Origin: DAOUJI01 sp965219565
GTDB lineage: Bacteria; Chloroflexota; Dehalococcoidia; Lucifugimonadales; JAGWBF01
DNA length: 64,000 nt
NCBI GenBank assembly: GCA_965219565.1
Contig: OZ244780.1
Location: 1,922,001 to 1,986,000, forward strand
Direction of reading: 5' to 3'
Below, in pieces: positions 43,831 to 52,264 of the stretch (positions are counted from its first letter, which is position 1; each line of letters starts with the position of its first letter). Below the pieces are notes generated by a model that had not been told where the DNA came from, did not search any database, and saw nothing but the letters and a program-made list of their open reading frames with translations. The position numbers and the translations under genes are program-made.

Positions 43831-44961
43831 CTATTCCACACCGTAATATTGGGCACAGTTGTCCCAGAGAATCATTCGCTTGTCCTCGTCGCTGATGGGC
43901 AGAGTCAGGAAGCTTTGCACCGCTTCCGGAAACTTGGAGTCGGGGTGGGGGTAGTCTGTGGAGAAGACCAGCCCCTTGTTGCCCATGTAGTCGATGGTGT
44001 ACTTGACTGGTTCCTCGTCGGGTTCCACGGAAACGAAGCACTGACGCTTGAAGTACTCGCTGGGGGCCATCTTGAGTTCCGGGGCGTGCACGTCGCCCAG
44101 CCGCTCCCAGTGCTCGTCCAGCCTCCAGAACAGGAAGGGGACCCACGAGCAGTTGCCCTCCAGGAAGGCCACTTTCATGTTGGGGTGACGCTCCAGGATG
44201 CCTCCGCCGGTGAAGCTGGCCACGGCGAGCATCTGCTCCGCTGGGTGGCTGAAGGTGTGTCGCAGCATCCCGTTTTCGCCGAACTGCTTCCCGACAAAGG
44301 GCAGAGCGGCGCCGGCGCCCTCGTGGAATCCCAGCGGGACCCGCAGCTCCTCTATCGCGTCCCACAGAGGTTCGTAGTAGGGGTCGTACCAGTTCCGGTC
44401 GTTTACCAGGTTGGGACGCAGGAAAACCGCTTTGAACCCCAGCTCGTTGACGCAGCGCTGGGTCTCCGAAACCGCGTCGTTGACGTCGAAGGGCGATATC
44501 ATCCCGGCGCCCAACAGGCGGCCTGGGTTCTTCTGACAGAAGTCATAGAGCCAGTCGTTGTAGGCCCGGGCGATGGCCGCAGCCAGCCGCGGCTCCAGGT
44601 CGGGCACTGTGAGTGCAAACAGCCCACGGGAGGGGTAGAGCACCGCCACGTCGATTCCCTCCTGGTCCATGCCGTCTAGCTGCACTTCCGGCGTCCAGCC
44701 CCTCTCCTCGAAGGGCCTGTACCTGTTCTCGTTCTTTACGAAGTCTGTAGAGCCCCGCCGTTGGTAGGTGTCCCGGTACACCTCCTGGGTCCTTCCCCAA
44801 ACCTTCCCGTCAGGCCCGACCATCTGCAGGTCGGCAATCTTGTCGGTCTTGCCCACGGGGGCCTGGCTCTTGAACTCCGGGTCTATGTACCGCTGCCACA
44901 AATCGGGCGGCTCCAGCACGTGCATGTCGCTGTCCAGGACTTTGAAGCCGTCTCTTACCAT
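43831..44961 (-). CDS. amidohydrolase-2 family metal hydrolase
   Basis: 376 residues. KVLDSDMHVLEPPDLW supplies the D-x-H, VPLGFHEGAGA a ligand His, RHTFSHPAEQMLAV a second and VFSTDYPHPDSKFP the catalytic Asp. These hydrolases or decarboxylases act on aromatic or ring-cleavage products (ACMSD-like). Leads an operon with the epimerase. Substrate unknown. Confidence 0.87.
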   Translation of the reverse strand: MVRDGFKVLDSDMHVLEPPDLWQRYIDPEFKSQAPVGKTDKIADLQMVGPDGKVWGRTQEVYRDTYQRRGSTDFVKNENRYRPFEERGWTPEVQLDGMDQEGIDVAVLYPSRGLFALTVPDLEPRLAAAIARAYNDWLYDFCQKNPGRLLGAGMISPFDVNDAVSETQRCVNELGFKAVFLRPNLVNDRNWYDPYYEPLWDAIEELRVPLGFHEGAGAALPFVGKQFGENGMLRHTFSHPAEQMLAVASFTGGGILERHPNMKVAFLEGNCSWVPFLFWRLDEHWERLGDVHAPELKMAPSEYFKRQCFVSVEPDEEPVKYTIDYMGNKGLVFSTDYPHPDSKFPEAVQSFLTLPISDEDKRMILWDNCAQYYGVE

Positions 44962-45554
44962 GTTTCACTCCAGCCGTAAGGTTGCCACATTATACCCAAG
45001 GGCGTACCCACAATCCACACGGGCGGCCCGAACCCAGACCCCCTCGCCCTTGACGGGAGAGGGCTGGCGTGAAGGTGAATCTCCGCATGTCTGCAGAGTT
45101 CGATTCCACGTAGGCCCCACCAGACTTGACAAAATCAAGAACCTTTACCTTGAGGGTCAAGCTTGCGACCTAGCGACTGAAACACTATCCTCCTTGGTAT
45201 GAGGATCTGGGGGGGACGCCTCTCAAAGGTGGAACTGAGGCAATGGGAGTTCAGCTATGCGGCTGACCCCAGCAGTCGTTTCTTGTCCCCTTGTCTTTCA
45301 ACGGACCGACGAGGCGAAGCGGTATATGGTAGAGTCAACCGAGCGCTGGAGGTGATCTGCAAGATGCTGATAGTGCTCAAGCAGCGCTTCACGCGTCAGC
45401 AGGGTGTCTGAATTGATGGAGAACATCTACCTAGGCCTCACCTACGCGGATGGGGCACCAGCAGAATTTAGGCGTGGAAAAGGTCGCCGCCTGAGGTTGT
45501 TCATACACTTATTGTCGCCATCTCGAATCGTGCCGCAAGGGGGGGGCACAGACT
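44962..45554. other. 593-bp stretch without a convincing gene
   Basis: Holds the C-rich palindromic element at about 45040-45078 (described separately), several short open frames with no recognisable product (for example 45199-45411), and no tRNA. A TTGACA box at 45126-45131 lacks a fitting -10. Confidence 0.5.
45040..45078. repeat. dispersed C-rich palindromic element
   Basis: CCCTCGCCC ... GGGAGAGGGCTGGCGTGAAGG, a diverged copy of the element at 50561-50593. Confidence 0.5.
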
Positions 45555-45998
45555 TTGCTAACACCAAGAGAGAGATTCTGCCGAACAACAGTGTACGGCA
45601 CTCTGGGCTCGGCCTGCATCGCTGCGCTCGTAGTAGCTACGGGGGTTCCCGACGCCCTAGACCAGTCCGAAGCGTATATCGCCGCTGTCTTCCTTACCCT
45701 GCTTGTTGGGAGCAAGGGGGCGTTCAATGCCAAACCTGTGTGCGGCCTCAGAGCATTAGGGGCTTGGGCCACGTTTACGGGTACCGGCGTAATGCCCGCC
45801 ACAGTCATCCACGTAGCTATTGCACAAATAAGCCCGGGCCAAAGCGACCATTTAGGAGCTCTGATGGGTTATGGGATTGTAATAGCATTATGTGCTCTCA
45901 TGACCCTGCCGCTGGCTTTCTTAGCCACATCCTTATGGCGAGCCTACGACAGAAGATGGAGTTCCGGAGGGACCCAAGACTGTATCAGGAGAGTGTGA
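45555..45998 (+). CDS. multi-pass membrane protein, unknown
   Basis: 147 residues from a TTG at 45555. Four hydrophobic segments (GSACIAALVVATGV, YIAAVFLTLLVGS, WATFTGTGVMPATVIHVAIA, GYGIVIALCALMTLPLAFLA) and a basic cytoplasmic tail. Not recognised. A rival frame to 46006 has a low-complexity basic product and is rejected. The lipoprotein gene follows 4 bp later, so they are probably co-transcribed. Confidence 0.5.
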   Translation: MLTPRERFCRTTVYGTLGSACIAALVVATGVPDALDQSEAYIAAVFLTLLVGSKGAFNAKPVCGLRALGAWATFTGTGVMPATVIHVAIAQISPGQSDHLGALMGYGIVIALCALMTLPLAFLATSLWRAYDRRWSSGGTQDCIRRV

Positions 45999-46002
45999 CA
46001 TC

Positions 46003-47142
46003 GTGAGCGCCAGAGTGATTGTCGGAATGATTGTGGTTGCCATAGTGATGGCCACGGGGTGCACATCAAACGCAGGAGAAGGTAGCCAGGCAGAGGCCGT
46101 ATCGGTGCCAACTAGAACACCTGAGGCCGTATCGGTGCCAACTAGAACACCTGAGGCCGTATCGGTGCCAACTAGAACACCTGAGGCCGTATCGGTAGCA
46201 ACTAGAACATCTGAGGCCGTATCAGTGGTTACTGGAACACCTGAGGCTGTATCGGTAGCGACCGTGACAACCAGTCCTGTGCCCACGCCGGCCAATACCA
46301 TCCGCAAGGTCGAATATCTCACTGGCCCGACGGTTGAAGGTCAAGAGCTTTCATTTGTTGTAAGAGCCATAGAGGAGGAAGACAAACTCCGTTCAATCTT
46401 GGTCCCTCCCAATACTCAAACCAGTGTAGCTTTAACGAGAGACGACCATGACAATGACGGTAACAAGGATTTGGTGGGTAACGTGGTCCCTGAACGAACC
46501 TGGGAAGGGTCGTATAGCGGCGACGAGGACACGTTCATAGCTGCCACTTATGATCACAATGAGGAAACGGGCATATTGACGGTCGAAGTGGAATTGCCTG
46601 AGTCCGTGGTTCGATTTCCAGACCTTCGCCTTTGTATCTGGCAGAATGGCACTAAGGAAACACAAAGGCTTCTCGATTGCCGCTACCTAAATCAATCTTA
46701 TGTCCCCCCTTCAAGCGACTTGATAATTCAAACTGCTCCGATTGTCAGTAAAGTAGAATATCTTAGTGGACCGAGAATTGAAGGTCAAAGGCTTTCTTTT
46801 GCTGTAACGGCCATAAAGGAGGAAGACAAGCTCCGTTCAATCTTGGTCCCTCCCAATACTCAAACCAGTGTAGTTTTGACGAGAGACGACCACGACAATG
46901 ACGGCATCAAAGATTTGGTGGGGAGCGTGCTCCCTGAACGAACTTGGGGAGGGTCGCATAGCGGCGACGAGGACACGTTCATAGCTGCCATCTATGATCA
47001 CGATGAAGAGACAGGCACATTGACGGTTGAAGTGGAATTGCCTGAGTCTGTGGTTCGATTCCCAGATCTTCGCCTTTGTATCTGGCAGAATGGCACTGAA
47101 GAGACGCAAAGGTTGCTCGATTGCCGTTACTTGAATCAATAG
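46003..47142 (+). CDS. repeat-rich lipoprotein with two copies of a DxDxDG-type domain
   Basis: 379 residues, GTG start. Signal peptide with lipobox ATGC (Cys20). Residues about 31-90 are six decapeptide repeats (EAVSVPTRTP type) that form a flexible linker. Two near-identical domains follow (about 101-230 and 249-379), each with KVEYL-GP, RSILVPPNTQTSV, RDDHDNDG-KD (calcium-loop-like) and LRLCIWQNG-ETQRLLDC. The two DNA copies are about 444 bp apart and strikingly similar, so the doubling is recent. Likely an exposed cell-surface protein; function unknown. Confidence 0.8.
   Translation: MSARVIVGMIVVAIVMATGCTSNAGEGSQAEAVSVPTRTPEAVSVPTRTPEAVSVPTRTPEAVSVATRTSEAVSVVTGTPEAVSVATVTTSPVPTPANTIRKVEYLTGPTVEGQELSFVVRAIEEEDKLRSILVPPNTQTSVALTRDDHDNDGNKDLVGNVVPERTWEGSYSGDEDTFIAATYDHNEETGILTVEVELPESVVRFPDLRLCIWQNGTKETQRLLDCRYLNQSYVPPSSDLIIQTAPIVSKVEYLSGPRIEGQRLSFAVTAIKEEDKLRSILVPPNTQTSVVLTRDDHDNDGIKDLVGSVLPERTWGGSHSGDEDTFIAAIYDHDEETGTLTVEVELPESVVRFPDLRLCIWQNGTEETQRLLDCRYLNQ
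46093..46272. repeat. six tandem 30-bp repeats in the lipoprotein linker
   Basis: Units begin GAGGCCGTATCGGTGCCA; the first three are identical and the last three carry point changes. In frame, so copy number can change the linker by ten residues per unit. Confidence 0.85.
46303..47140. repeat. tandem duplication of a roughly 395-bp domain
   Basis: The domain at about 46303-46700 is repeated at about 46747-47140, offset 444 bp, with mostly silent or single-base differences. Confidence 0.8.
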
Positions 47143-47575
47143 AAGTTGCGACAGGAGAGAATCCTATATCCGCGAGGGTGCCTACTGGGGTTCCTCGTGC
47201 GGGCATACTACTCCGACTGAACGGGAGTCGCCGCCATCAGTGCTGGGCCAACTTTCAGACAACCGGGGCAGGTGCCCGCCCGCTTAGAACCAGTTCTCAA
47301 CCCTGCAAAAGCCTACCTTCCGTAGCCCCCTAGGGTTGGCATCCGCTAAGGGGACAACGGAAAGAAGCTTGAAGAGCCATCATGGGGCAGGCACGAGGAT
47401 CTGGCATGACTAAACCTACCAAAGGTACACTGGAATCTATTAGTGTGTGGCGACTAGTGCTACGTCGCAGCGGAACTTAAGCATGGCAGGATTCGTCGCT
47501 CCACCGGCGCAACGGATTTTACATTGCGATTCCCGTTGGACATTTGGAAGACTGGAGGGCCTGCCGACGAAGCAG
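47143..47575. other. 433-bp stretch without a recognised gene
   Basis: Short open frames only; no tRNA, promoter or repeat that I can support. Confidence 0.45.
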
Positions 47576-47755
47576 ATGGGGTGGATCGCTGCCCTGTTCG
47601 CCCTGCTTTTCGTGGCCTGCTCCAACGACGACACTAATGCGATGCGGGTGGACCTGCCCCCACCCACAACCGCTGCCCCTTCACCTACAGTAACTCCAGC
47701 AACAACACCTATTTTCACAGCCACCCATGCCCCGACTCCAAGTCCCGTTGGGCGG
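47576..47755 (+). pseudogene. truncated lipoprotein start (signal peptide and Thr/Pro linker)
   Basis: From ATG 47576: MGWIAALFALLFVAC has a lipobox (FVAC, Cys15), then a Thr/Pro-rich run (PPPTTAAPSPTVTPATT) and THAPTPSPVG. The frame then runs antisense into the 3' end of the dehydrogenase on the other strand without any domain. It looks like a lipoprotein gene cut off by a rearrangement near 47750. Confidence 0.5.
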
Positions 47756-48706
47756 TTACTCGACGTCTGGATGCGTGGAGATGAACCTGGACGACTTCTG
47801 GGGGTCCACCTGAGGAGCCCTGACCTCGACGCCGGAGGCTTCTTCCTGGAGCTTGAAGATAATCGTGCTGTCCCGGTCGCCCCAGCCCCGGTTCATGGCC
47901 TCCATGGCTCGTTGGAGGCCCAGGTTGGCGATGGGCATCGGGACGTTGAATTCCCGTCCAAGCTCGGTGGCCAGTGTGATGTCCTTGAAGGACAGTTCCA
48001 GGGCAAAGGTGGGGTCGTACTGGTCCCTGAACACCTTGGAGGGAAGGTTCTCGTGGAGGTAGCTCATCCGGCCTAGGGCGCCCCTTCTGACACATTCCCA
48101 CAGGGCCTCCGCATCCACCCCGGCTTTCACGCCCAGGGTCAGACCTTCCGCAATGGCCATTCGGATCCCGTGGCTGGTCATGTTGTGTACCAGCTTGGCT
48201 ATGGCGCCCGCGCCAATCTCTCCGGCGTAGAACACCTTGTCTCCCATGGCGTCGTACATCGGCTTGATCTTGTCGAATATCTCCCTGGGGCCTCCCACCA
48301 TAATGGCCAGGTTCCCCGACGCGGCGCCGGATTTGCCGCCGCTGACCGGCGCGTCCATCACGTAGGCGCCCTTCTCCCGGAACTTGGGCTCGATTTCGCG
48401 GATAAGTGTGGGCCTGCTGGTGGACATGTCCACATACACGCAGCCCGGCTTGATGCCTTCCAACACTCCGTTGGCGCCCAGGGAGACGGCCTCCACTTCT
48501 TTGGGGCCGGGCAACGACGTGAAGACCACGTCGCACCGTTCTGCAACGTCCGCCGGAGAGTTTCCAAGGCGCGCACCACGTTCCAAGTAAGGTCTGGTTG
48601 CGCCCTCGCGGAGATCGTGTACAACCATGTTGTAGCCAGCTTGTTGCAGGTTTGCCGCCATGCCGGAACCCATGTTGCCAAGTCCTATGTAGCCTACGTT
48701 TTCCAT
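47756..48706 (-). CDS. beta-hydroxyacid dehydrogenase (HIBADH/GarR-like)
   Basis: 316 residues. GYIGLGNMGSGMAANL, VMDAPVSGGKSGAASGNLAIMVGG, GAGAIAKLVHNM (catalytic Lys) and ALELSFKDITLATEL. Second family member in this window beside 12216-13118. The C-terminal tail (about 20 residues after KLQEEASGVEV) is longer than usual. It follows the alcohol dehydrogenase-like gene by 56 bp in the same direction. Confidence 0.9.
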   Translation of the reverse strand: MENVGYIGLGNMGSGMAANLQQAGYNMVVHDLREGATRPYLERGARLGNSPADVAERCDVVFTSLPGPKEVEAVSLGANGVLEGIKPGCVYVDMSTSRPTLIREIEPKFREKGAYVMDAPVSGGKSGAASGNLAIMVGGPREIFDKIKPMYDAMGDKVFYAGEIGAGAIAKLVHNMTSHGIRMAIAEGLTLGVKAGVDAEALWECVRRGALGRMSYLHENLPSKVFRDQYDPTFALELSFKDITLATELGREFNVPMPIANLGLQRAMEAMNRGWGDRDSTIIFKLQEEASGVEVRAPQVDPQKSSRFISTHPDVE

Positions 48707-48762
48707 CTCGTCCTCCTTATTCCGATGCTGAATCGTCCGGGACCGGAATCCCGATGCCAGGA

Positions 48763-49800
48763 CTAGGGATTCAGGACCAACTTACCGAAGAAGTTGAGGC
48801 CTTCCATGGTCTCGTGGGCTTCCGACGCCTTTTCCAGTGGGAAGACCTGGTGAATTGCAGGCTTGATCTTCCCCTTGTTCAGCATGTGGGTTATCTCCCG
48901 CATGTCTTTGTGGGAGCCCATGAAGAGGCCGAATACGGTGATCGCTTTGGTGAACATCATGCCCAGATGGAGTTCAGCCCTGTATCCCGTAGTAACGCCG
49001 CAATTGCCGTACCTTCCGCCCCGCTTGAGCGATGCGAACGCCGCCGGGAAGAATTCGGCGCCCACGTGGTCCACAACCACGTCGACTCCCTCTCCGTTGG
49101 TCAGCTCCTTGATTCGCTCGGCGATGTCCTCTTCCTTGTAGTTGATCACTGCATCGGCCCCAAGCTCCCGGGCCTTGGCCGCCTTTTCCTCGGAACTGGT
49201 CGTAGCTATCACCCTGGCGCCTATGACATCCTTGGCCACCTGGATGGCAGCGGCTCCTACACCGGCTGAAGCCGACAGCGCCAGGACCGTTTCCCAAGGC
49301 TGCAGCTGGGCGTGGCGCACTACCATGTTCCAGACGGGAAGATAGGTGGTGGGAACGGCGGCGGCATCATCGTATGTTACGGTGTCTGCGATGGGGACTG
49401 CGTTCTCCTGAGGGACCGTCACGTACTCCGCGTAGCTTCCATCGCTCTGAGACCCAAGCATGGTCGAGCGGCTGCACAGGTCATCCTTGCCCGTCAAGCA
49501 GTATGAGCAATGGCCGCAGCTGATTCGTGGGTTGACGATTACCCTGTCTCCTGGTTTCAACCCGGTCACACCTGGGCCGACTTCCGCCACTTCCCCTGCG
49601 GAGTCTCCTCCCAGCACCAGAGGCGGGGGAAACTCCTTCCGCATCCCGCGAACTCCAGCCCTGGTGTACACGTCCAGCCGGTTCAGGGACGCCGCCTTTA
49701 CTCTTACCGTCACGAAGTTGGGTTGAATAGCCGGGTCCGGCCGTTCGCCGTATATGAGGGCTTCTGGGCCGCCGTGGGACTCGATGTAGACTGCTTTCAT
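48763..49800 (-). CDS. zinc-dependent alcohol dehydrogenase-like/quinone reductase-like MDR
   Basis: 345 residues. GroES-like half with GGDSAGEVAEVGPGVTGLKPGDRV and structural zinc lobe CGHCSYCLTGKDDLC; nucleotide-binding half with SASAGVGAAAIQVAK and GADAVINYKEEDI. The substrate zinc Cys near residue 40 is replaced (ASLNRLDVY), as in quinone-reductase types, yet the structural lobe is kept, a mixed pattern. NAD(P)-linked reduction of an aldehyde or enone is likely. Leads the pair with the HIBADH gene. Confidence 0.87.
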   Translation of the reverse strand: MKAVYIESHGGPEALIYGERPDPAIQPNFVTVRVKAASLNRLDVYTRAGVRGMRKEFPPPLVLGGDSAGEVAEVGPGVTGLKPGDRVIVNPRISCGHCSYCLTGKDDLCSRSTMLGSQSDGSYAEYVTVPQENAVPIADTVTYDDAAAVPTTYLPVWNMVVRHAQLQPWETVLALSASAGVGAAAIQVAKDVIGARVIATTSSEEKAAKARELGADAVINYKEEDIAERIKELTNGEGVDVVVDHVGAEFFPAAFASLKRGGRYGNCGVTTGYRAELHLGMMFTKAITVFGLFMGSHKDMREITHMLNKGKIKPAIHQVFPLEKASEAHETMEGLNFFGKLVLNP

Positions 49801-49853
49801 CCCAGCCTCCTTGGGGCAACGTTTCTAGCCGTTCCCCGGCCGCAGTAGGCTAC

Positions 49854-50066
49854 CTATTCCCCTTCCTGGAGAGTCCTGTGGCAGTTGGTGCACAGGAAGA
49901 CCAGAGCCAGGGCTTCTTCATGACTTGCCATCTGGCCGCAATGGGGCATGTCCGGGTCGGACTTCCAGGGTTGGTGGAACCTGCCGCCGCACATCTGGCA
50001 GCCCGCTTGATGATATTCATCCAGGACTCCTTGGCAAACGACGCATATTTCTCCCGAGTCAGCCAA
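49854..50066 (-). CDS. small zinc-ribbon protein, unknown
   Basis: 70 residues, TTG start at 50066 with GGGAGG about 8 bp upstream. Paired cysteines CVVC, CQMC and CTNC plus several His suggest two small zinc sites. It begins 3 bp after the nucleotidyltransferase stop. Role unknown. Confidence 0.65.
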   Translation of the reverse strand: MADSGEICVVCQGVLDEYHQAGCQMCGGRFHQPWKSDPDMPHCGQMASHEEALALVFLCTNCHRTLQEGE

Positions 50067-50069
50067 AGG

Positions 50070-51356
50070 CTAGCCTCCCTTTGCCATGATGCTCTTCCTG
50101 GCCAGCTCCGTCTCTTCCTTCCGTGACCGGACCGTGCCCGCGATGCGCGCCTCTTTAAGTTTCTTGATGAGGTCTCCCACCAAGGGGCCTTCTTCTGCTC
50201 CCAGAGCAGCCAGGTCCTTGCCGGTGAGGGCCGGTTTGACATTCCGCCAGGACTTCAGATACCTGCGGAGCGTGAACGCAACATCAGGGTTAGGCGTCAA
50301 CATGCACACCGCCTCTATGCTATAGGGTGAGCGGGCGTCCAACCATGCGGCCAAGTCTTGAGGAGGCACGTCCGTCAAATCCTGCGCCGAATGCTTCGCT
50401 ACGTCTACCGTGTCCATAACCGTCTTGGCCCATCGGCTGGGCATCCTCAGACGCTGAATTATAGCCGTTCCATCGTTGTATGACACGCCGTAAGCCATCA
50501 CGGCAAGCCAAAACAGCGGGCCGGGCATACCCAAGCCCCGACTGATATCCTCGCGTGGCCCCCTCTCCCCTTGGGAGAGGGTTGGGGTGAGGGCTGCCCC
50601 GAGCGACGGGTGGATTGCACTCAGGAGGCCCAACTCACGGAAGCGGCTAAGCGTTTTCAACGGGTCCGGCTCGTGGAAGGCCAGGCCGAGTTCGTTACGT
50701 ACCCTGTCGCCGCTGACAGAGTCCAGCGCCCCTCCTTTGACTGCCTCTTCAAGCCAGGTCTCTGTATCCTTCTCTAGTGACAACCCCAACCTGACCTCGT
50801 AGCGGGCGGCCCTGAGAAGCCTTGTAGGGTCATCTACGAAGCTGTTGAGATGCAGCGCCCTTATTAGCCCAGCTTCCAGGTCCTTCTCACCCCCCAACGG
50901 GTCCAGCAGAGTTCCAGCGTTTTCGCCGGTCAGAGCCAAGGCCATAGCGTTTACGGTAAAGTCTCGCCGACTGAGATCGTCGACAATGCTCCCTGGCGAT
51001 ACCTTGGGCAAAGCGCCCGGCCTGGAGTAGACCTCGGTCCGAGCGGTGGCAAGGTCAATGCGGCCTCCACCCAACTCCAATGTGGCGACCCCGAACCTAC
51101 GATGGGGCTTAAGTCTTGCACCGGTCCTGGCTGCTGCTTCTGAAGCCAAACGGATGGCGTCGCCTTCAACCGCTGCGTCCAGGTCCGTTAAAGGCTCCTC
51201 ACGGAGAAGGTCGCGAATGCCTCCGCCCACCAGGAAGAGGGGCGTACCAAAATCCTGAGCGGTTCGAACGACGGTCTGGAAAAGGGCCAAGCCGGACGGA
51301 GGCAGTGAAGATTCCAGGCGGGAGAGCAAGTGTGAATCAGATGGGAGCATCCTCAT
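50070..51356 (-). CDS. tRNA CCA-/poly(A) nucleotidyltransferase family
   Basis: 428 residues. Class II head: FLVGGGIRDLLREEPLTDLDAAVEGD (G-G-x-x-R-D and D-x-D), RIDLATARTE, LSRRDFTVNAMA, DPTRLLRAARYEVRLG. It adds CCA to tRNA 3' ends or is a related poly(A)-type polymerase. An odd insert ALTPTLSQGERG near residue 255 is encoded by a palindromic DNA element (50561-50593), so the gene has gained an in-frame mobile repeat. Extended -10 at 51371-51379 lies just before the start, giving a very short leader. Confidence 0.88.
   Translation of the reverse strand: MRMLPSDSHLLSRLESSLPPSGLALFQTVVRTAQDFGTPLFLVGGGIRDLLREEPLTDLDAAVEGDAIRLASEAAARTGARLKPHRRFGVATLELGGGRIDLATARTEVYSRPGALPKVSPGSIVDDLSRRDFTVNAMALALTGENAGTLLDPLGGEKDLEAGLIRALHLNSFVDDPTRLLRAARYEVRLGLSLEKDTETWLEEAVKGGALDSVSGDRVRNELGLAFHEPDPLKTLSRFRELGLLSAIHPSLGAALTPTLSQGERGPREDISRGLGMPGPLFWLAVMAYGVSYNDGTAIIQRLRMPSRWAKTVMDTVDVAKHSAQDLTDVPPQDLAAWLDARSPYSIEAVCMLTPNPDVAFTLRRYLKSWRNVKPALTGKDLAALGAEEGPLVGDLIKKLKEARIAGTVRSRKEETELARKSIMAKGG
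50561..50593. repeat. palindromic element inserted in frame in the nucleotidyltransferase gene
   Basis: 9-bp perfect stem CCCTCTCCC (50561-50569) / GGGAGAGGG (50573-50581), then TTGGGGTGAGGG. Encodes LTPTLSQGERG on the minus strand. Confidence 0.7.
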
Positions 51357-51370
51357 GGGGAAACCGGGAC

Positions 51371-51379
51371 ATTATAGCA
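51371..51379 (-). promoter_or_regulatory. extended -10 promoter of the nucleotidyltransferase gene
   Basis: TGCTATAAT on the minus strand, 15 bp before the start codon, which would leave a leader of about ten bases. Confidence 0.5.
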
Positions 51380-51424
51380 CAATGGTCGAAAGCCGCCCGG
51401 AAAATGCTGTGACGGTCGGTGTTG

Positions 51425-51442
51425 TTGTATTTAATTTCACAA
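51425..51442. promoter_or_regulatory. candidate Rex operator
   Basis: TTGTATTTAATTTCACAA matches the Rex site TTGTGAA-N4-TTCACAA at 11 of 14 fixed bases. It lies between the nucleotidyltransferase and rex, just upstream of the rex promoter, so NADH/NAD-sensitive self-regulation is likely. Confidence 0.5.
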
Positions 51443-51447
51443 ATCAA

Positions 51448-51477
51448 TTGACCTAGGAGTGAGATTAATCTTAGAAT
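51448..51477 (+). promoter_or_regulatory. candidate rex promoter
   Basis: TTGACC (51448-51453), 18-bp spacer, TAGAAT (51472-51477); five of six in each box. The predicted leader is about 105 bases. Confidence 0.5.
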
Positions 51478-51589
51478 TTGATTAAATGTATGCTGATTTC
51501 CAGTTTGAAGCGTCCGGCCTTGAAAGTCTGACGGCCCAGGCATCAATCCTGAAAACGGCGCCGGTATCCGGGGCGCAAAGGCTGTTTCC

Positions 51590-52264
51590 GTGACGATGTC
51601 ATATCGGCCCATAAGCATAGACGCTCCCGGTGATGTGCCGGAAGTTGTCATAATGCGGCTTCCACAATACATCCGCGTCCTGGAGTTGCTGGAGGCTGAC
51701 GGGGCTGAGATGGTCAGTTCACAACAGCTTGGGGATATGCTGCAAGTCACTCCAGCACAAATCAGGAAGGACCTCAGCTATTTCGGCCGTTTTGGAAAGC
51801 AAGGCAGGGGTTACAGCGTAAGCCGTCTCCAGGCCGAGCTCAAGGACATCATGGGTCTGAACCGTCACTGGAACGTGCTTCTTGTGGGAGTCGGAAGGCT
51901 TGGACGGGCCATCCTCGGATACCCAGGGTTCGCACCCGAGGGCTTCAAAATCGTCGCCGCTTTCGACGCCAACCGACGTATGGTCGGCAAGCTTGTGGGT
52001 GACCTGCAAGTCCGCTCTATGGACGACCTGACCGAGGTCGTGGAAGAGTTGGACATCCGAATCGGCGTCGTGGCCGTTCCGGGCAAGTACGCTCAGAAGG
52101 TCATTGACCGGCTGGTGGAATGTGGAGTGACGGCAATTATGAACTATGCCCCCATAACGCCTCAAACGAGGGACGGGGTGAAGATCAGGAACATCGACCC
52201 GGTGCTGTCGCTCCAGACCATGACTTACTATCTGCTGGCTGAGAGGCAGAAAGCTATAAGCTAA
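51590..52264 (+). CDS. rex: redox-sensing transcriptional repressor Rex
   Basis: 224 residues, GTG start at 51590 with AAGG 8 bp upstream (ATG at 51596 also possible). N-terminal winged helix RLPQYIRVLELLEADG, VSSQQLGDMLQVTPAQIRKDLSYFGRFGKQGRGY, then Rossmann VLLVGVGRLGRAILGYPGF, IGVVAVPGKYAQKV, and IMNYAPITP. Rex senses the NADH/NAD ratio and represses respiratory and fermentative genes. Ends tail to tail with atpC, overlapping by 4 bp. Upstream operator at 51425. Confidence 0.95.
   Translation: MTMSYRPISIDAPGDVPEVVIMRLPQYIRVLELLEADGAEMVSSQQLGDMLQVTPAQIRKDLSYFGRFGKQGRGYSVSRLQAELKDIMGLNRHWNVLLVGVGRLGRAILGYPGFAPEGFKIVAAFDANRRMVGKLVGDLQVRSMDDLTEVVEELDIRIGVVAVPGKYAQKVIDRLVECGVTAIMNYAPITPQTRDGVKIRNIDPVLSLQTMTYYLLAERQKAIS

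Noticed and set aside
42848..44365. A single 505-codon frame on the minus strand
   Set aside because: Its first 180 codons are the antisense-frame shadow of the amidohydrolase gene; the epimerase starts at 43822.
45098..45110. GTTCGATTCC stretch as a possible tRNA T-arm
   Set aside because: The flanking bases do not pair and no other tRNA elements are present.
45404..46006. A 200-codon frame overlapping the membrane protein gene
   Set aside because: Its product is basic and low in structure; the overlapping frame from 45555 has clear membrane helices.
46093..46272. Regular 30-bp repeats that might be a CRISPR array
   Set aside because: Units are directly adjacent with no spacers and are in frame in the lipoprotein linker.
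47447..48076. A long plus-strand frame with a lipoprotein-like middle
   Set aside because: The part after about 47755 is the antisense of the dehydrogenase gene; only the lipoprotein start was kept.
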